A stretch of DNA of 64,000 bases, from assembly GCA_024114885.1 (NCBI GenBank), contig CP099424.1, forward strand, positions 1,178,001 to 1,242,000, in the 5' to 3' direction. Positions within the stretch are counted from its first letter, which is position 1. Each line of letters starts with the position of its first letter. The DNA is from Septoria linicola. Taxonomy: Eukaryota > Ascomycota > Dothideomycetes > Mycosphaerellales > Mycosphaerellaceae. Of this stretch, positions 35,061-47,232 are shown piece by piece. A program made the translations under genes and the position numbers. Under the pieces are notes generated by a model, which was given only the letters and a program-made list of their open reading frames with translations, was not told where the DNA came from and did not search any database.

Positions 35061-36333
35061 CTACTCCATCTGCTTCGCCTCTCTGTCGACCTTTTCAGCA
35101 CGGTCGAAGCTAGAGTTGTCTGTGCTCGGCGACCTCCTCTTGTCCTTTCCGCGTCTCGCCTCGCCAAACACAATGGCAGCGATATATGCCAGACCCATGA
35201 TTCCAGCTCCGACACCGTATCCAGCCTTTGCACCTGTACCACGGCGCGTAAGCTCTAGTCCGAGACCACCGTTGATGATACCAAGCAGGATCACCACGCG
35301 ACCAATTGTGAGGTGGAAGTATGATGAGAGCGTTCGTCCTCCAACCTTCTTGTACATGTGGTGGTGCAAAATGCCGAATATTGGTTGCGTGAGCATCAGT
35401 CCAAAGACGACCGTTCCGATGATAGCGTGATTCTCGCTCCAGTACCCATCGGCAGTAGCGTAGTAGGCTCCGAGCCCGAATGCAATGATGAACATGACCA
35501 AGCCAACATTTTGAATGATCTGGTGAATCAGAACTTTGTTCGAGAAGCCAGCGACACGGATGAGAATTCCACCAATTGGCAGCACGAAAGCGACAGACAG
35601 GCAGGCGAACACGGCGTGTGCGATAAGGATCGAGTTCGATGGTCCGCTGTCCGCAGTCTGCACATCGGCTTCCGTTGTTGCCACAGTCTCGGCCAGGAAT
35701 GGATTCGCCTCGCTGCCGCCTTTGGCATTTGCGAAGTCCCAATTGAATCCTCCGTGATCATCATGGAACGAGATGCTCGCATCGGTGGCATCGGACTGAA
35801 TAGGCGTTCCAGTCTTTGCTGCGTATATCCACGTTGCACTATTTGTGGAGAAATCCATGCTGCCGCCGTCCCAGCTGTGGCAATTGCTGCAACGTACGTT
35901 GGCGGTCATGACTCCGTTGGCGACGCCGGAGCCTTCCAACAATTCGAGTTGCACATCGTGCACTTGAGGCTCGACATAGCCCGTACCCAGCCGTGGAGAG
36001 ATGGTCACATTTGTCCCGTCGCCGTTGAGATAGAGCACGAACATGTTTGCGCCTGCCATCTGGCTACCTTGGCCCAGAGCAACATATTCGTGTGTTGTGG
36101 ATGGAGCTTCGATCTGGAAGAATATATCACCAGTTCCGGAGCTCGCAGCCTCGTCTGGAATGTTGAGCGAATAGCATATCCCGCTATCTGAAGCTGGACA
36201 CGTCCTAGCGACTTGTGCATATGCCGTCGACCCTGCTGTGTGTGAATACTAACGCGCTGTAGAGATGGCAGCGGAGCGGATGCATACCTTGAAGTAGAGC
36301 CAATGCTGCCGCCTGCTTGTGTGAGATCTTCAT
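35061..36333 (-). CDS. DOMON-cytochrome b561 transmembrane oxidoreductase
   Basis: This is a predicted plasma-membrane electron-transfer protein of 406 aa, from two exons (36333-36288 and 36235-35061) around a 52-nt intron. A signal peptide (about residues 1-22) precedes an extracellular DOMON domain related to the cytochrome domain of cellobiose dehydrogenase, with methionines in GSQMAGANMFVLY (one may be a heme ligand) and a cysteine pair in VRCSNCHSW. The C-terminal half is a cytochrome b561 core with five or six helices and the conserved histidines in IAHAVF, LIHQII, SENHAI and SSYFHLT. Such proteins move electrons across the membrane for metal reduction or for extracellular enzymes. The tail is basic and hydrophilic (SFDRAEKVDREAKQME). 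Confidence 0.92.
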
Positions 36334-37890
36334 TGTCGCCTGCAGTAGAAGTGGAGGTAAAGTGGTCGACGAATGGATGCGATGCGAACAACCCTTACTT
36401 TATTGACGTTGGAGTGACTGTTGGGGTACTCACAGCTCCCTGTATACCTAGAACCCGAAGTGCCATGGTCATGGACCATTACTTATCCCACAGGCCAGAT
36501 TGGCGCTTGGCTCGTCGTCTCCAAGGTTTGAGACCTTGGCTGCCGCGAATGTTGGGTCTAGGTCGGCCGATGCGATCGCAACTCCACGAGGCGTGACAGC
36601 GCTCTGCGGATTGCGAATTTGTCGATCTTTGAAAAGCACCAAGACTGTAAGCCGGCAACGCCCAATCAAGACACCACAATGCTGCGTTAGTGAACTTCAA
36701 GAAGTGATATGCCGTCAATGTGCTCAAGCCGATTAATGCTTTGTCTCTCGACCTAGACTCATGACGATTACATCCCTCAGCTTCCAATTGGATCAGTCTT
36801 GGTTGCAGGGCAAGCCCGGGGAGCATGGTATAGGCATTGATGTACGGACTAGCCAAGGGCAACAATCTCGCGATCCACGTGTCCCGGCCATGGTTGTGTC
36901 TGGCACATCCGTGGAGAAGTCGCCGGCCGGGTGTGTCCACTGTGCACAGAATCTTCTGAAGTGCGGCGCCTTGACAGCTCGAGCTTCGCGAAACGCCGTT
37001 TCAGACATCGCCAAGGGTGACAAGAATACCTTCAGCCTTGCTGCGCCTCGGAGCTTACATGGTGGTGATCTCAAACCTTCATCGGTCGGCAGATGCGGTA
37101 CTTGTGTCGTTGCTGGGCAAGACGTGCTTCTAGGTGATTTAGACCGCGCGCTGTTGAAGAGGTGCAGTAGCATGCGTCTGCGCATAGCTACCACTGCGAT
37201 CAGCACTGCTGTCACTGTTTCATAGCCACGCGTAGTCTGCAATGGACTTGCTAGGCGGAGCACAATCATCCGCAGACCGATATGGCTTTGTCGTCGACTA
37301 GGGCTCTGATCGCGAGACTCCATCATCACGACCGCGGAGCATAGCACAGCCTGCGAGATATCGTATGTAGACATCACCTTGGCCTTGACAATGCTCATCA
37401 CTGCCACCATCCTGAGGCGTAGATTCCTGGACTCTGACACGAGGCCCAGAACTGCCATGGCGGCTTCCAGCACTTCCGGAGCTGGGCTTTCCTGTCGCAA
37501 AACTTCGCTCGTGAAAGAGTGTCTGTGATTGTGACGAGACTGATTACGCTCACTGTGCTCCGCGGTATTTCACTATCGAATCGGCGCCACACATCATGTT
37601 CAGCCAGACTCTTGTCCTATGTGTCCCACTCGAGATTTGCAGATTTGCAGTCGAGGTAAGTTAGATGATCTAGTCGTGGGACATGTAGTTCCATAAGAAT
37701 GCCAAGGTCATCGTACGGTCCACGTTCACGACATGTTAACCTCTGCATCACGGAATTGTATTAGTACATCTTGAAATCATGCAGAGATCAAGTGCGATGC
37801 TTTTCTTCGAGCTTCACTTCTGATTTCCACAAAGGACCTGTCAGTCGCCCACAGACACATGAAAAACAATCGGAAGGGAGGCAAATTCTA
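36334..37890. other. 1.5-kb intergenic region
   Basis: This region lies between divergent genes. A 235-codon minus-strand open frame (36793-37500) has no ATG start and no recognisable domain, and a 154-codon plus-strand frame overlaps it. I regard both as chance. No repeats were recognised. Confidence 0.35.
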
Positions 37891-38484
37891 ATGCTAGCCC
37901 CATGCAAGATGCTGTGCCAAAGATCAGCTCCACATACGACTCTCAGAACCGCATTTAGAGGTCCAGTATCGCTTTCAGGGCCCAGCAAGCAATTCTCCAC
38001 AAGTAATTGTCGGGCCATGATCAAGGCAGAAGAAATATCGGTATCCGCGGGGGACGATCCACAGTCCATCACGGAGCAGGCAACGGAGCTGGTGACCCAA
38101 GGCAAATGGCAGCTATGCAACGAAGGAAAAGGAATTGAGAGAGGGTTCAAGTTCAAGACTTTCAAGGCAACATGGGTGACTGTTTCAGGATGCTGTATGT
38201 GGTAACAAGAGCTAACAGGCAGGCAGTCATTCATGGACCAAGTAGCAGAAGAGTGCAAGAAACAAAAGCACCATCCTGAATGGAGTAATGTCTACAACAA
38301 GACGCATATCCGATGGACTACACATAATCCAGAAGGTCTCTCAAGTAAAGACACCGCGATGGCTCGGTTTTGCGACCAGGCGGCGAAGGAATTTAATGAG
38401 CTGGACGTACCATCGAGCGAGTGCAAGCTAGGCGTGGACGGCAAAGTAAAGGCTGGGGATTGCTGTACGCCGAAGAAAGCGTGA
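37891..38484 (+). CDS. Pterin-4a-carbinolamine dehydratase
   Basis: This enzyme dehydrates 4a-hydroxytetrahydrobiopterin formed by aromatic amino acid hydroxylases, and relatives act in pterin recycling or moco metabolism. Two exons (37891-38175 and 38227-38484) around a 51-nt intron give 180 aa. The active-site block KQKHHPEWSNVYNKTHIRW contains the family histidines (His110, His111) and the Pro-Glu-Trp motif. It is followed by THNPEGLSSKDTAMARFCDQ. An N-terminal extension of about 50 residues, rich in Ser, Arg and Thr (KQFSTSNCRAM), looks like a mitochondrial presequence. If translation starts at Met43 instead, the protein would be cytosolic, so dual forms are possible. Confidence 0.93.
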
Positions 38485-38641
38485 CAGACAGGCAGTGAAA
38501 TTCGACACTAGGTATTGCTGAAAATCTCGTGTGAGAGATGTGAACTCGTAGACGGTGGCCGGGCACTGGCGTGCTGTATGATCGCGTAAGGCCAAAGAAA
38601 GAAACTATGTTATCCTGATTGGTGCATGGTTTCGATAGATC

Positions 38642-39649
38642 CTATCCACACTCCTCTTCGCCAATTTCCGACTTTATCGTCGTCTCCTCCCTTTTGAGCT
38701 TCGACGCCAGCTTATCATCGAGGCAAGCTGGAGCAGAGCTTGCTATCGAACACGACCCTTCGAACACAACCTTTGGCAGTTTGCTGAGCTTAGGCACTCT
38801 CTGCAGCAGGCTGTTATCATCGTGAAGCGTGAGTTGTTTGAGCCCAGGACAGCGTACGACAATTCGTCCCAGGAAGCATATGTACATGCTTCTAACGAAA
38901 GTCGATTTGTGCTTCTGCGGTGGTAGGATGACCAAGTGCTCCAGGCCTTGAAGGGAACACAACGCATCGTCTAAGCATACCAGCTCGCGCTGGTAGAGAT
39001 CCCAAGCTGATATGTTGTTTCCCCGGCGAGCAGGTGTGGCATCAAAGAGTGGTGCCAGATCGACGTCTGTGAGACGCAAAGTAAGGCTTCGTATCCGTCT
39101 CAAGTCCTGGGCTCTGCTTCGCTCCAGCCATGAGAACAGCTTCTTTTGTGAAGAAAAGTGGACAGGCCGGTGATAGAGTACAGGTGAAGCCTCCATGTAT
39201 ATCTGTCGGCAGGTGTACAGAACAGCGAGGTCTTGACTCGTGTCCAGGGTTGCTATATAGATCGCAGTACGCAGCTCGCCGGGCAAGGCGAGAAGCAATG
39301 ATCTCGAAGTGCTTGAGTTTGAATCATTGTGTGCTGTGCGGACAGGTCCAGTAGATGTGAATTCTGGTAAGGCTGGTGCTTCTCTAAGGATTGTTTGGTG
39401 TGTACTCCGACCCGTTGGCATAGTCTGAGTACTGTACGTATTCCCTTTCACAACGTGTACCTGGACAAGATGTGGGAGCAGTCGCTTGAATTCAGGATGA
39501 GAGATTCGATCTTCCTTAGCCACAAGAGCTGTTCTGATAGACTGGGAATCCTTGTTGATATAACTTGTTGCTGCAATGGTCTTTCCCCTCGTGCGGAGAC
39601 GTGCTTCGCTTCCTATCAAATAAGTCTCCACGATCTCCATCGTGCTCAT
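38642..39649 (-). CDS. Fungal F-box-like (2EXR-type) hypothetical protein
   Basis: This is a 335-aa ORF. The first 115 residues are poorly conserved in appearance. A short motif typical of the very numerous ascomycete F-box-like/2EXR proteins then follows: LLALPGELRTAIYIATL, then VLYTCRQIYMEASPVLY, then WLERSRAQDLRRIRSLTLRLTD and a Leu-rich second half. Such proteins are often variable and of unknown function, possibly substrate adaptors. Upstream, in the same orientation, an ATG at 39897 with plausible splice sites could add a short N-terminal part, so the start is uncertain. Confidence 0.65.
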   Translation of the reverse strand: MSTMEIVETYLIGSEARLRTRGKTIAATSYINKDSQSIRTALVAKEDRISHPEFKRLLPHLVQVHVVKGNTYSTQTMPTGRSTHQTILREAPALPEFTSTGPVRTAHNDSNSSTSRSLLLALPGELRTAIYIATLDTSQDLAVLYTCRQIYMEASPVLYHRPVHFSSQKKLFSWLERSRAQDLRRIRSLTLRLTDVDLAPLFDATPARRGNNISAWDLYQRELVCLDDALCSLQGLEHLVILPPQKHKSTFVRSMYICFLGRIVVRCPGLKQLTLHDDNSLLQRVPKLSKLPKVVFEGSCSIASSAPACLDDKLASKLKREETTIKSEIGEEECG

Positions 39650-41536
39650 ACGCAGTTGCTTCAGATTAGCGAGACAATCGGTAGACTCGGTGCTCCACGT
39701 TGCAGGCCGTGACAGGCTGAGACCGATCCTGAATTACAATACCGGCGGTCCGCCCATGATAAGAACGGAACTATTGAGTAGTAGGACGCCATGGTCGGCA
39801 GCTGCGCCAGTGGTGACGATGCAAAGACAAGGGAGGCAATATATGGCACTAAGCACTCACCGCAGTAGCCCTGTCGTGCAGCCATGGAGACATCCATTTT
39901 GAGAGGTCACGAATCACAAGGCATATGGCATGTCCAGCGCCGAGGTAGACCAAGAGGCTGCCACGAGATCTGGCGTCCGAGTGTCAGGCAAAGCAGCCGA
40001 AGAGTAGTGCAAGATTGGAAGTTGACGCCGTGGTTGAGCTGTACCAGCAGCATGACCCTTCCAGGTTGGACCGAGTCTTTCCGGTCATATCGACGAAAAG
40101 CACATTCTCGGACGTTGGGGCTCCATATGGCGCGTCAAAGCACCGAGCCCTTCCATGCCAGTCCGTTGAGACAATCGATAGCTGTCATGCCAGAGATGCG
40201 AGCATGATCGGCGCAGCAGGGCTGTAGAAGGACGTCGGTTGATAGCATCCATGCAGTAGCAAAAGTCGCGTGGCCGCCAGAACCAGACTTTGACCCTGTC
40301 CTCATTTGTGCGACGTCTCGATATAGGCAGTGTACGACGTGAGACTTCTGCTTGAGGCTGTCGAGGTCCCGATCGCGTGGACGATGGCAGATGGCAGGTC
40401 GCCGGGCGGGGTCAAGGCGCCAGTGGAGTATCTGACGTCGCGAATCTCACTTCACCGAAGATGTCCGTACATCAGATGCGTCGCGGACCTTGGAGCGATC
40501 GATGGGAAGGAGGAGGATAGTCTGGATGCGGGAAGAGGGCTGTGGAGTGGAGGCAAGCGTTTGTGACGATCGCAAGTAGCCACCGAAAAGCCAAACTCGC
40601 AGTCTCGAACCTCATTCCATCCTTCTGCTACACAAAGCTCACAGCTCATAATTTCCGCGACATCGTGGTGTCCCGATCATCACAGCACGACACTGCGCAA
40701 AGTCTGATGTACTTGAGGCCAGAAGATGTAGCAGCTCACATCCAACGAGTCCACCGCCCGAGAAATCGTCCTAGATATGAACTCCGCTCTCGCTAGAATC
40801 ATGTTCGGTTGAGACGCCTCCAGGACGCCCTCGAGCCGGATGCGCATGCAAACAAGACGTGCGTCGTAGTGACACCGCGCGTAGGACCTTCCGAGCATGA
40901 CCACCACGTGGCAACAAGGTCTCTACCGAAATTTCAGACTGTGTGAGACATGCCAGTGTCTGAGATTGGATTCTGCAGCACCACATGCGCCGCAGAAACG
41001 AGGCTCAGAGAGAAGCATTTCACATCGTAGGATTTCTCGCTACCGCACGAGGTGACCGCGTGGCCGCCACATATCTCTGAGAAGGCTTTCATCCATGAAT
41101 GATGTTAGACAGTGATGCGCTCTCCGTTTTCCTCGTGCCGCTTGGGCATTAAGAAGTCTTCGTTCAGCGACCTAAATTTGCAAGAGGCTGCCGGATCCCA
41201 GCTTCAAAGCTTTGTAGCACGACGCCAAATCGCCTCCACTACTGTCTGCAATTGACCTAGCAGTGAAAAGCAAAGGCTGCAAAGTCATTGGCACAGACTC
41301 CGTGCTGAAGTCTCGCCAAGGGTCAATTCCATGGCCAATACAGAAGGATCTCAAGCACAGTCAATATCATTCCATACTCGCCATCGCTATGATCAATCAG
41401 AAGTCGTGGTATAAGTACAGTACCCCTGTGTCTCCACTGCGAGCAGGCGTCTCGTCACTGTAGTGTCGTGAAGCTCCTGCTAGGCGTGTCCGACATGCAA
41501 CGCCACCCTTCGCCACTCTACTATGTGCTTTATTTT
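39650..41536. other. 1.9-kb intergenic region
   Basis: Only short ORFs are present and none has a recognisable domain. The first 250 bp may carry 5' exons of the F-box-like gene (ATG at 39897, donor-like GTGAGT at about 39860). Confidence 0.3.
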
Positions 41537-42979
41537 CTAGACCCGGAGCAGCTTGGCTGCGTACTGTGACACTAACTCAGGTGTTGGGAAGCTCAGCTTC
41601 TCCAGACCCTCGGCATATGGTGTAGGAACCTCAGCACCAGTGATGCGGACTGGGGGCGCCTCGAGGTAGTCAAACCCGTATTCGGCGGTCAGAGCAATCA
41701 GCTCAGCGCCAACGCCGAAGCTGGGAAATCCGGACTCCAGGGCAATCAAGTGTCCGGTCTTCTTGACTGACTTGATGATAGCTTCGAGATCAAGAGGCTT
41801 GACGCTACGCAGGTTGACGACCTCTGCCTCGATTCCGTGCTTGCTCTTGAGATCTTCGGCAGCCTTCAAGGCCATACCAACGCAGTGTGATAGTGTCACG
41901 ATCGTGACGTCCTTTCCGGGACGCTCGATCTTAGCCTTACCGAGCTGCAATTGATATTAGTCACCATTCCTGACACGTGAGCAGCCTACGAGGCGATCTG
42001 ATGCATACCTCAATCACGAAGTCGTCCTTCTGAACCTCGTCACTGACCGTGAACGACTCGCCATACAACAGCTCGTTCTCGAGCACACAGACTGGGTTTG
42101 GATCGCGGATGGCAGCCTTCAACAGTCCCTTGGCGTCCTCAGCAGAGTATGGAGCTACGACCTTGAGGCCAGGAATCGAGCCGTACCAGGCCGAGTAGTC
42201 CTGAGAGTGCTGGGCAGCCACACCCTTGGCGAAACCGTTGGGTCCACGGAAAGTGATGTTGCAAGGCTGAATTCCACCAGACATGTAGTGTGTCTTCGCG
42301 GCAGAGTTGATGATCTGATCAATGGCCTGCATGGCAAAGTTGAAAGTCATGAACTCGCAGACTGGATGGAGTCCCGCGAGTGCAGCACCAACCGTAAGTC
42401 CACAGAAGCCAGATTCCGTGATTGGAGAGTCGATAACTCTCTTATCGCCGAATTTGTCCAAAAGGCCTTTCGTGACCTTGTATCTGCCGAATTGTCAGAT
42501 ACGTTTGTTCCATTATGTCCATACACCTTGTTGTGAGTCTGATTTGTCTTTTCTCCGCGCATGCTCAGCACTGTTCCATAGACCTGGCACAAGTGCTTAT
42601 GGCCAAGGCTCAGCCGCGATCTCAACAGAATTGGATGTGCGGCTGTATGATATGCGCCTCGCATCTGAACGATATCTGCAGAGTGTCTGGCATATGACTC
42701 TTTCTCTCTCGCTGAAGCAGAAAAGACTTACGCGCCATTGTACTGTGCGACCTCCTCACCCAGCACAAACACCTTCTCGTTGGCAGAAAGCTCCTCCACC
42801 AATGCCTCATTGAGCGCCTCTCGCACCGTCATCTCTTTTGGTGCCTGGCATGGTTGCCTCGAAGAAAACGCTCTCGCTACTGCTGGTGCTGCAGCTCTCT
42901 GGAAAGTTGCTCGCGGGAAGGCAGCTGGTGAGCTTCGGAGAAGGTGCGCCGCTGGTCGGACTAGTCGTGAGGCCACCAT
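41537..42979 (-). CDS. PDB1: Pyruvate dehydrogenase E1 component subunit beta, mitochondrial
   Basis: This is the beta subunit of the thiamine-diphosphate-dependent E1 enzyme that decarboxylates pyruvate for the mitochondrial pyruvate dehydrogenase complex. Three exons (42979-42732, 42483-42009, 41944-41537) give 376 aa. The Arg/Ala/Ser-rich first 45 residues form a mitochondrial targeting sequence (MVASRLVRPAAHLLRSSPAA). Mature sequence includes MTVREALNEALVEEL, VFVLGEEVAQYNGAYK across the first intron, DSPITESGFCGLTVGAALAG, and GKDVTIVTLSHCVGMALKA. The end is AKLLRV. The first intron is unusually long for this window (248 nt); the second is 64 nt. All phases agree. Confidence 0.96.
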
Positions 42980-45418
42980 TGTCAATGGCTCGAGTTTGCG
43001 AGGTCGATAATGGATTAGCAGTGTCCAGGATAAGCAGATTGGAAAGGTGTTGTGAGCTGCAGCAATATGGCGGAGGTGTTCGCAGTTTCCCGCTCAACGT
43101 TGATTTCTGAGGAAACATTAATCGGGCCGGAGAGCTCACTTGAATCAAGCCACAAGGTCGCGGCAGAATCCACGCGACGGGACGGCTTTGATCCACAGCT
43201 TGACGAGGTAAATCGGCTTCCAGAGAACATAGCACCACAGTGTTTTATAAGATCTATTCCTAGGTCCTCCGAATCCAAGATTTGACTTTGACGGGCAGAA
43301 TTGAAGTGAATTCATGTGAGCGCAAGAAAGTTGCTACAGTCTCCAGCGCCGCAAGTGATCGCAGGCTCATCAATTGGGAATGCAAGAGTGCGCGCATGCA
43401 CACAGAACGGCGAGCTCGCGACAAATATCTTGCCTGGGTGCGTGAGCTTCTGCTTGCAAGTCTTCGTGGAGGTGTCCTAGATTCAATGCACTTCTTTGAC
43501 TGCTATTGTCGCTGGAGTGTGATCCCTCGTGAGCCTGTTCTGGTCGGCAAAGACGAAGTGAACAGAGAGCTGCCACAGCATCGGTCGACCTACAGCTGGC
43601 GTGCCGATTTGTCTCAATCGTAGGAGAAGAAGAGCTACGCTACAGAATGTACTCGAAGCCAGCGAATTGATGCGCACGAGTCTATACGTACTGGAGGGCA
43701 GCACGGCCTCTAAGCTGTCTACCAGTTGGACTCTCAGCGACCGCAGCTATGCTTTGGCCGCCACAGCTGGATAGTATATACACAGACTAGGTACGGAGCG
43801 ACTCAAGGTCTTGCGATGGCTGTTTATGGCTCCAGTCTACCAATGACACTCCCTCGCATCACACAAAGCATCGCGTGTGAGCACTACTGGACTTATCCCT
43901 TACATCTGGGTCTGCTTCAAATAGTGGTCCAGAAGGTCGATCTTGTCAAACATGAGCCGTCCAAATCTCGGATCGATGAGGGCTTCATGCACACTCGACG
44001 ATTGATCGGTGGGAAAGCTGCTGCTACCAGAGAGTGAGCTGATGTTTTGTCCTGTAGCAGCTGGGTGATATAAGAAACGCCTGACATCCGACATGCTAGC
44101 GGAGCTGAACCTAGTAGAGCTCTCTTATGTGCCTGAGGAGCGTTCGCGGCATCTCGATCATACAGCTTAAGCGTGCATTCGCCGCATCGAGCTACAGAGC
44201 TGTCTGCGCAGTAGCGCGCCGTGCATTTATAGCTCCGGTCAGACAGTGCCAGCGTGGTACGCAGAGCTTACAGGTGTGCTGGTTAGATCCTCGATTTTGC
44301 AACCCACGTAACATGGCTCGCGCATGTGGTTGTTCGTTGAAGGAGGTGCAGCGTTTCCCAATGCCTGCCTTACGTACAACGGCAGGGAGGCAAGGGCATG
44401 ACGTCCAGGAAAAAAGACGAAACAAGCACAGCAAGGCCTGGAAACCTTGTCTCACGCCGGTCATCAGCGATAATTCCGATTCGTACTATGGAGGCCGGCA
44501 CTGCAAACCTCGTGGGTATGGAACTCCCATTGGACGGCGCTATCGATGCGGGACGGGGAGACGCCAGTCCAGCAGACTACCGAGTATGCGGTCTCTGAGC
44601 ATCGCGGTGGAATGCGGTCGCGTTTGTTGTGTCACCGCGATAGCCTTGAAGGTACAAACAGAGAGGTCGGATACACAAGACGCTGCTCCTCGTCTTTCCT
44701 GGCCTTCTGCATCCTGCTGCCCGAATTGCGTAGCCTCGAGTCGCGCAGACAAACAGAAGAGGTCTGCGAACAGCCGACCGCCTTGGAAGCCTTGTCGCGT
44801 TAGCGCCTCGTTGCATCAATTGTGACGAAGCTTCTTGCACCACCCATCTCCTGCATCGTTCAGACAACCACGACGACAGCGACAGCAACAACCATTGACA
44901 GATCGAATATTGAGCTTTCGCATTTGGTCTCTGCATTTGCGCCTGCCTGCTGCCTTGTTGCTCTGCGTCGCCGGAATCAACATACATCGCAATCGCCTCC
45001 CTGCTGCCTCGAGAATCTTTTTCAGTGGAGCTTTCCACGTTGGGCGTGGCGTACGCTGACATCCTGGATCTGCCCTCTCAGGAGAACACTGCTACGACGA
45101 CTTCGACCGGCATCTTCCAGCAACAAACACTACTGCGTGTAGCAACAACAGCAACATCACATCGACTGCCTATCTCACTGCGCAGACCGGCCACTGCTTG
45201 ACTCGCCGCCCAATTCCTGGCCACTCGACGGTTTCTGAGACTAGAGCTGCATCCTACACGCCCCCCCGCCAATCGCAGCCCCGTCGCATTCCTTCTGTGA
45301 CAACGTGCCGCAGCTTGGGAATTTTGGAACTACTGTAGCTCGAGGCAACGGTCGCACGCAACTCACAACATTCTTGCGCGTCGCATTAAATAACACCGCC
45401 ATTGTGCCATAGTCCACG
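42980..45418. other. 2.4-kb gap, no recognisable gene
   Basis: This is the longest gene-free stretch. A 232-codon plus-strand ORF (44127-44825) is open but Cys/Arg-rich and shadow-like, with no known motif. The last 400 bp should contain the promoter and 5'UTR of the Gds1-type gene. A possible CA/AC-rich stretch lies near 44860-44890. No transposon relic was recognised. Confidence 0.35.
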
Positions 45419-46717
45419 ATGCAGACGCGACGCAAGAGTCTGAATCTGGGTGACCTTGGCATTGTTTCAGCGAAACGAGCTCCAGAGACGCTCGTCGAGG
45501 ACCATGCACACCCGATAAAGAAACCCAAGCGATCGCACGGCTCTGCTTCACCACCCGTAGGGCTTATGAGTCCACCACGAACCACGACGATACGATTCAA
45601 AGACGAACCACGGAAACGCGCCACTGAACTATCCCCTCCACCTTCGCCTGTCGCGGAGGGAAGCACGAAGGTCGATACCGAAGGGATCAACGATGATATC
45701 GTTGTTGGGACGATACAGCAGATCGAAAAGACTGGCAATCGACCACATCTTGTGAAAGAGCTAGCTGCAGTTCTCGCAACTAAGTTGCATTGCGTCGAAA
45801 AGTAAGATATTCCAAACACAATATTTAATCGAGAATGCGACACTAACAACATCTGCAGGTCTGCCAACCCTTCAGCGTTGATATCGTCCCGACTTACTGC
45901 CTACTTACACCGCACATGGCCTACAGTGAGCCCGTGTCCATTGGCAAAGGACCTTTCTCCGGTGCATCCCAGACGCTTGTACTTCTATCTCACTACCACT
46001 CAACACCAACCCATTCCGGACACGGTTGAACAGATGCCCAAAGCTGTTCGCACAATCTCACCATCGATATCATCTGCATCTGCTGCGGACATAGATGATC
46101 GCTTCACCAGGGAGCGACAGTCATTGTCGCCTGAAGTCGATCTCTCTTCGCCCGAGCTTGATGAAGATACTGGAGCTGACCCGCGAGCTCCCGGCGGATC
46201 ATACTCGGCACGTAGCTCCATATCGCGTGAGCGAGCAAGCTTTGCGCACACTCGTCGGAACGCCAGCCCGCCTCTAGAGACTGAAGAACGAGACTTCAAA
46301 CAGACTGCCAGTGCTTTGTATGAAGAGGCACAAAAACGACGAAATAGCCAACACAGCCAACAGGATACCAACATGGATTCGAAGGACGCTTCGCCAGGGG
46401 CTGAGGACACAGGAACCGTTGCGATGTCTGTAGAAGAAGACGAGACTGAAGAAAGTGTAGCAATGAAGAATTCGGCATTTGCTATCGAACTCTTCGGTGC
46501 TTCTGTGCCATCGCAACACGGGATGGATCTGAGCAGTCCGGTACTTGGTGCACAAAACGACCATCCCATGGGACGTCATGATGAACACATGAGGCTGAAT
46601 CTCAGCGGAAAGGAGCACCACATCACACTACCTGAGGCTGCCCTGGGCTGGGACAGCCTACAGAGCCCAGAAGATATTGAGCTCTCGGAATTGGACGACA
46701 TGCTAGACGCCTACTAG
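45419..46717 (+). CDS. Gds1-type winged-helix domain protein
   Basis: This is a nuclear-type protein of 413 aa from two exons (45419-45801 and 45859-46717) around a 57-nt intron. The conserved Gds1 winged-helix domain (about residues 92-165) runs over the intron. It has NDDIVVGTIQQIEKTGNRPH and LVKELAAVLATKLHCVEK before the intron, and SANPSALISSRLTAYLHR with PVHPRRLYFYLTT after it. The N-terminus has an NLS-like PIKKPKRSHG. The C-terminal 240 residues are acidic and Ser-rich, ending ELDDMLDAY. Yeast Gds1 affects respiratory growth, and fungal relatives are treated as putative regulators. The family call is strong; the precise role is unknown. Confidence 0.87.
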
Positions 46718-47232
46718 AGCGCAGGACATGTCTGGATCGCGACAATAGCGCCGCTGTATTATTACTACCATTGTTATCTTCAGGCCACCGTACAGGCTGG
46801 AAGCAAGAATTTGTCAGAATAGAGAAGAGCGCAAGCTCTAGCTTCGTTTTGGGATTGGAAGCATGAGCTTGTCTTGGGGGAAAGAGAGTTTCCCATGGAT
46901 TCAAGGCAAATGTACAATTATGCTACGACTTGTGTAACGGCTGTAAGGATGGACGCGGAGGGTGCTGAGTCTGCTGGATGGACTTTTTGCCGTTTTTCGT
47001 TGGAATGAGATTATATACGACTATGATACCAAAAAGTAAAGCATCGCGACTTGGTTTGATACTTCGGGCCGTAAAAGTGTATGCTTGCGTGAAACATGCC
47101 AAGAGACGACGGTGTCTCGCGCCGATCTTTTACGGTGAGCTCCCTGTTATTAGATACACAGCCAGCATGTTGGCGAGGCAGACTTGATCGCAAGAACCCG
47201 AAGCTGTTCACCCAAGCACAATAAATGGCCGT
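46718..47232. other. Convergent intergenic region
   Basis: This is the 3' region of two converging genes. Nothing notable was seen. Confidence 0.35.

Noticed and set aside
36793..37500. 235-codon minus-strand open frame between the DOMON and pterin genes
   Set aside because: It starts at a non-ATG codon, has no recognisable domain and is overlapped by an open frame on the other strand.
44127..44825. 232-codon plus-strand ORF in the 42.9-45.4 kb gap
   Set aside because: The composition is Cys/Arg-rich and irregular, no motif is present, and it overlaps open frames on the other strand.
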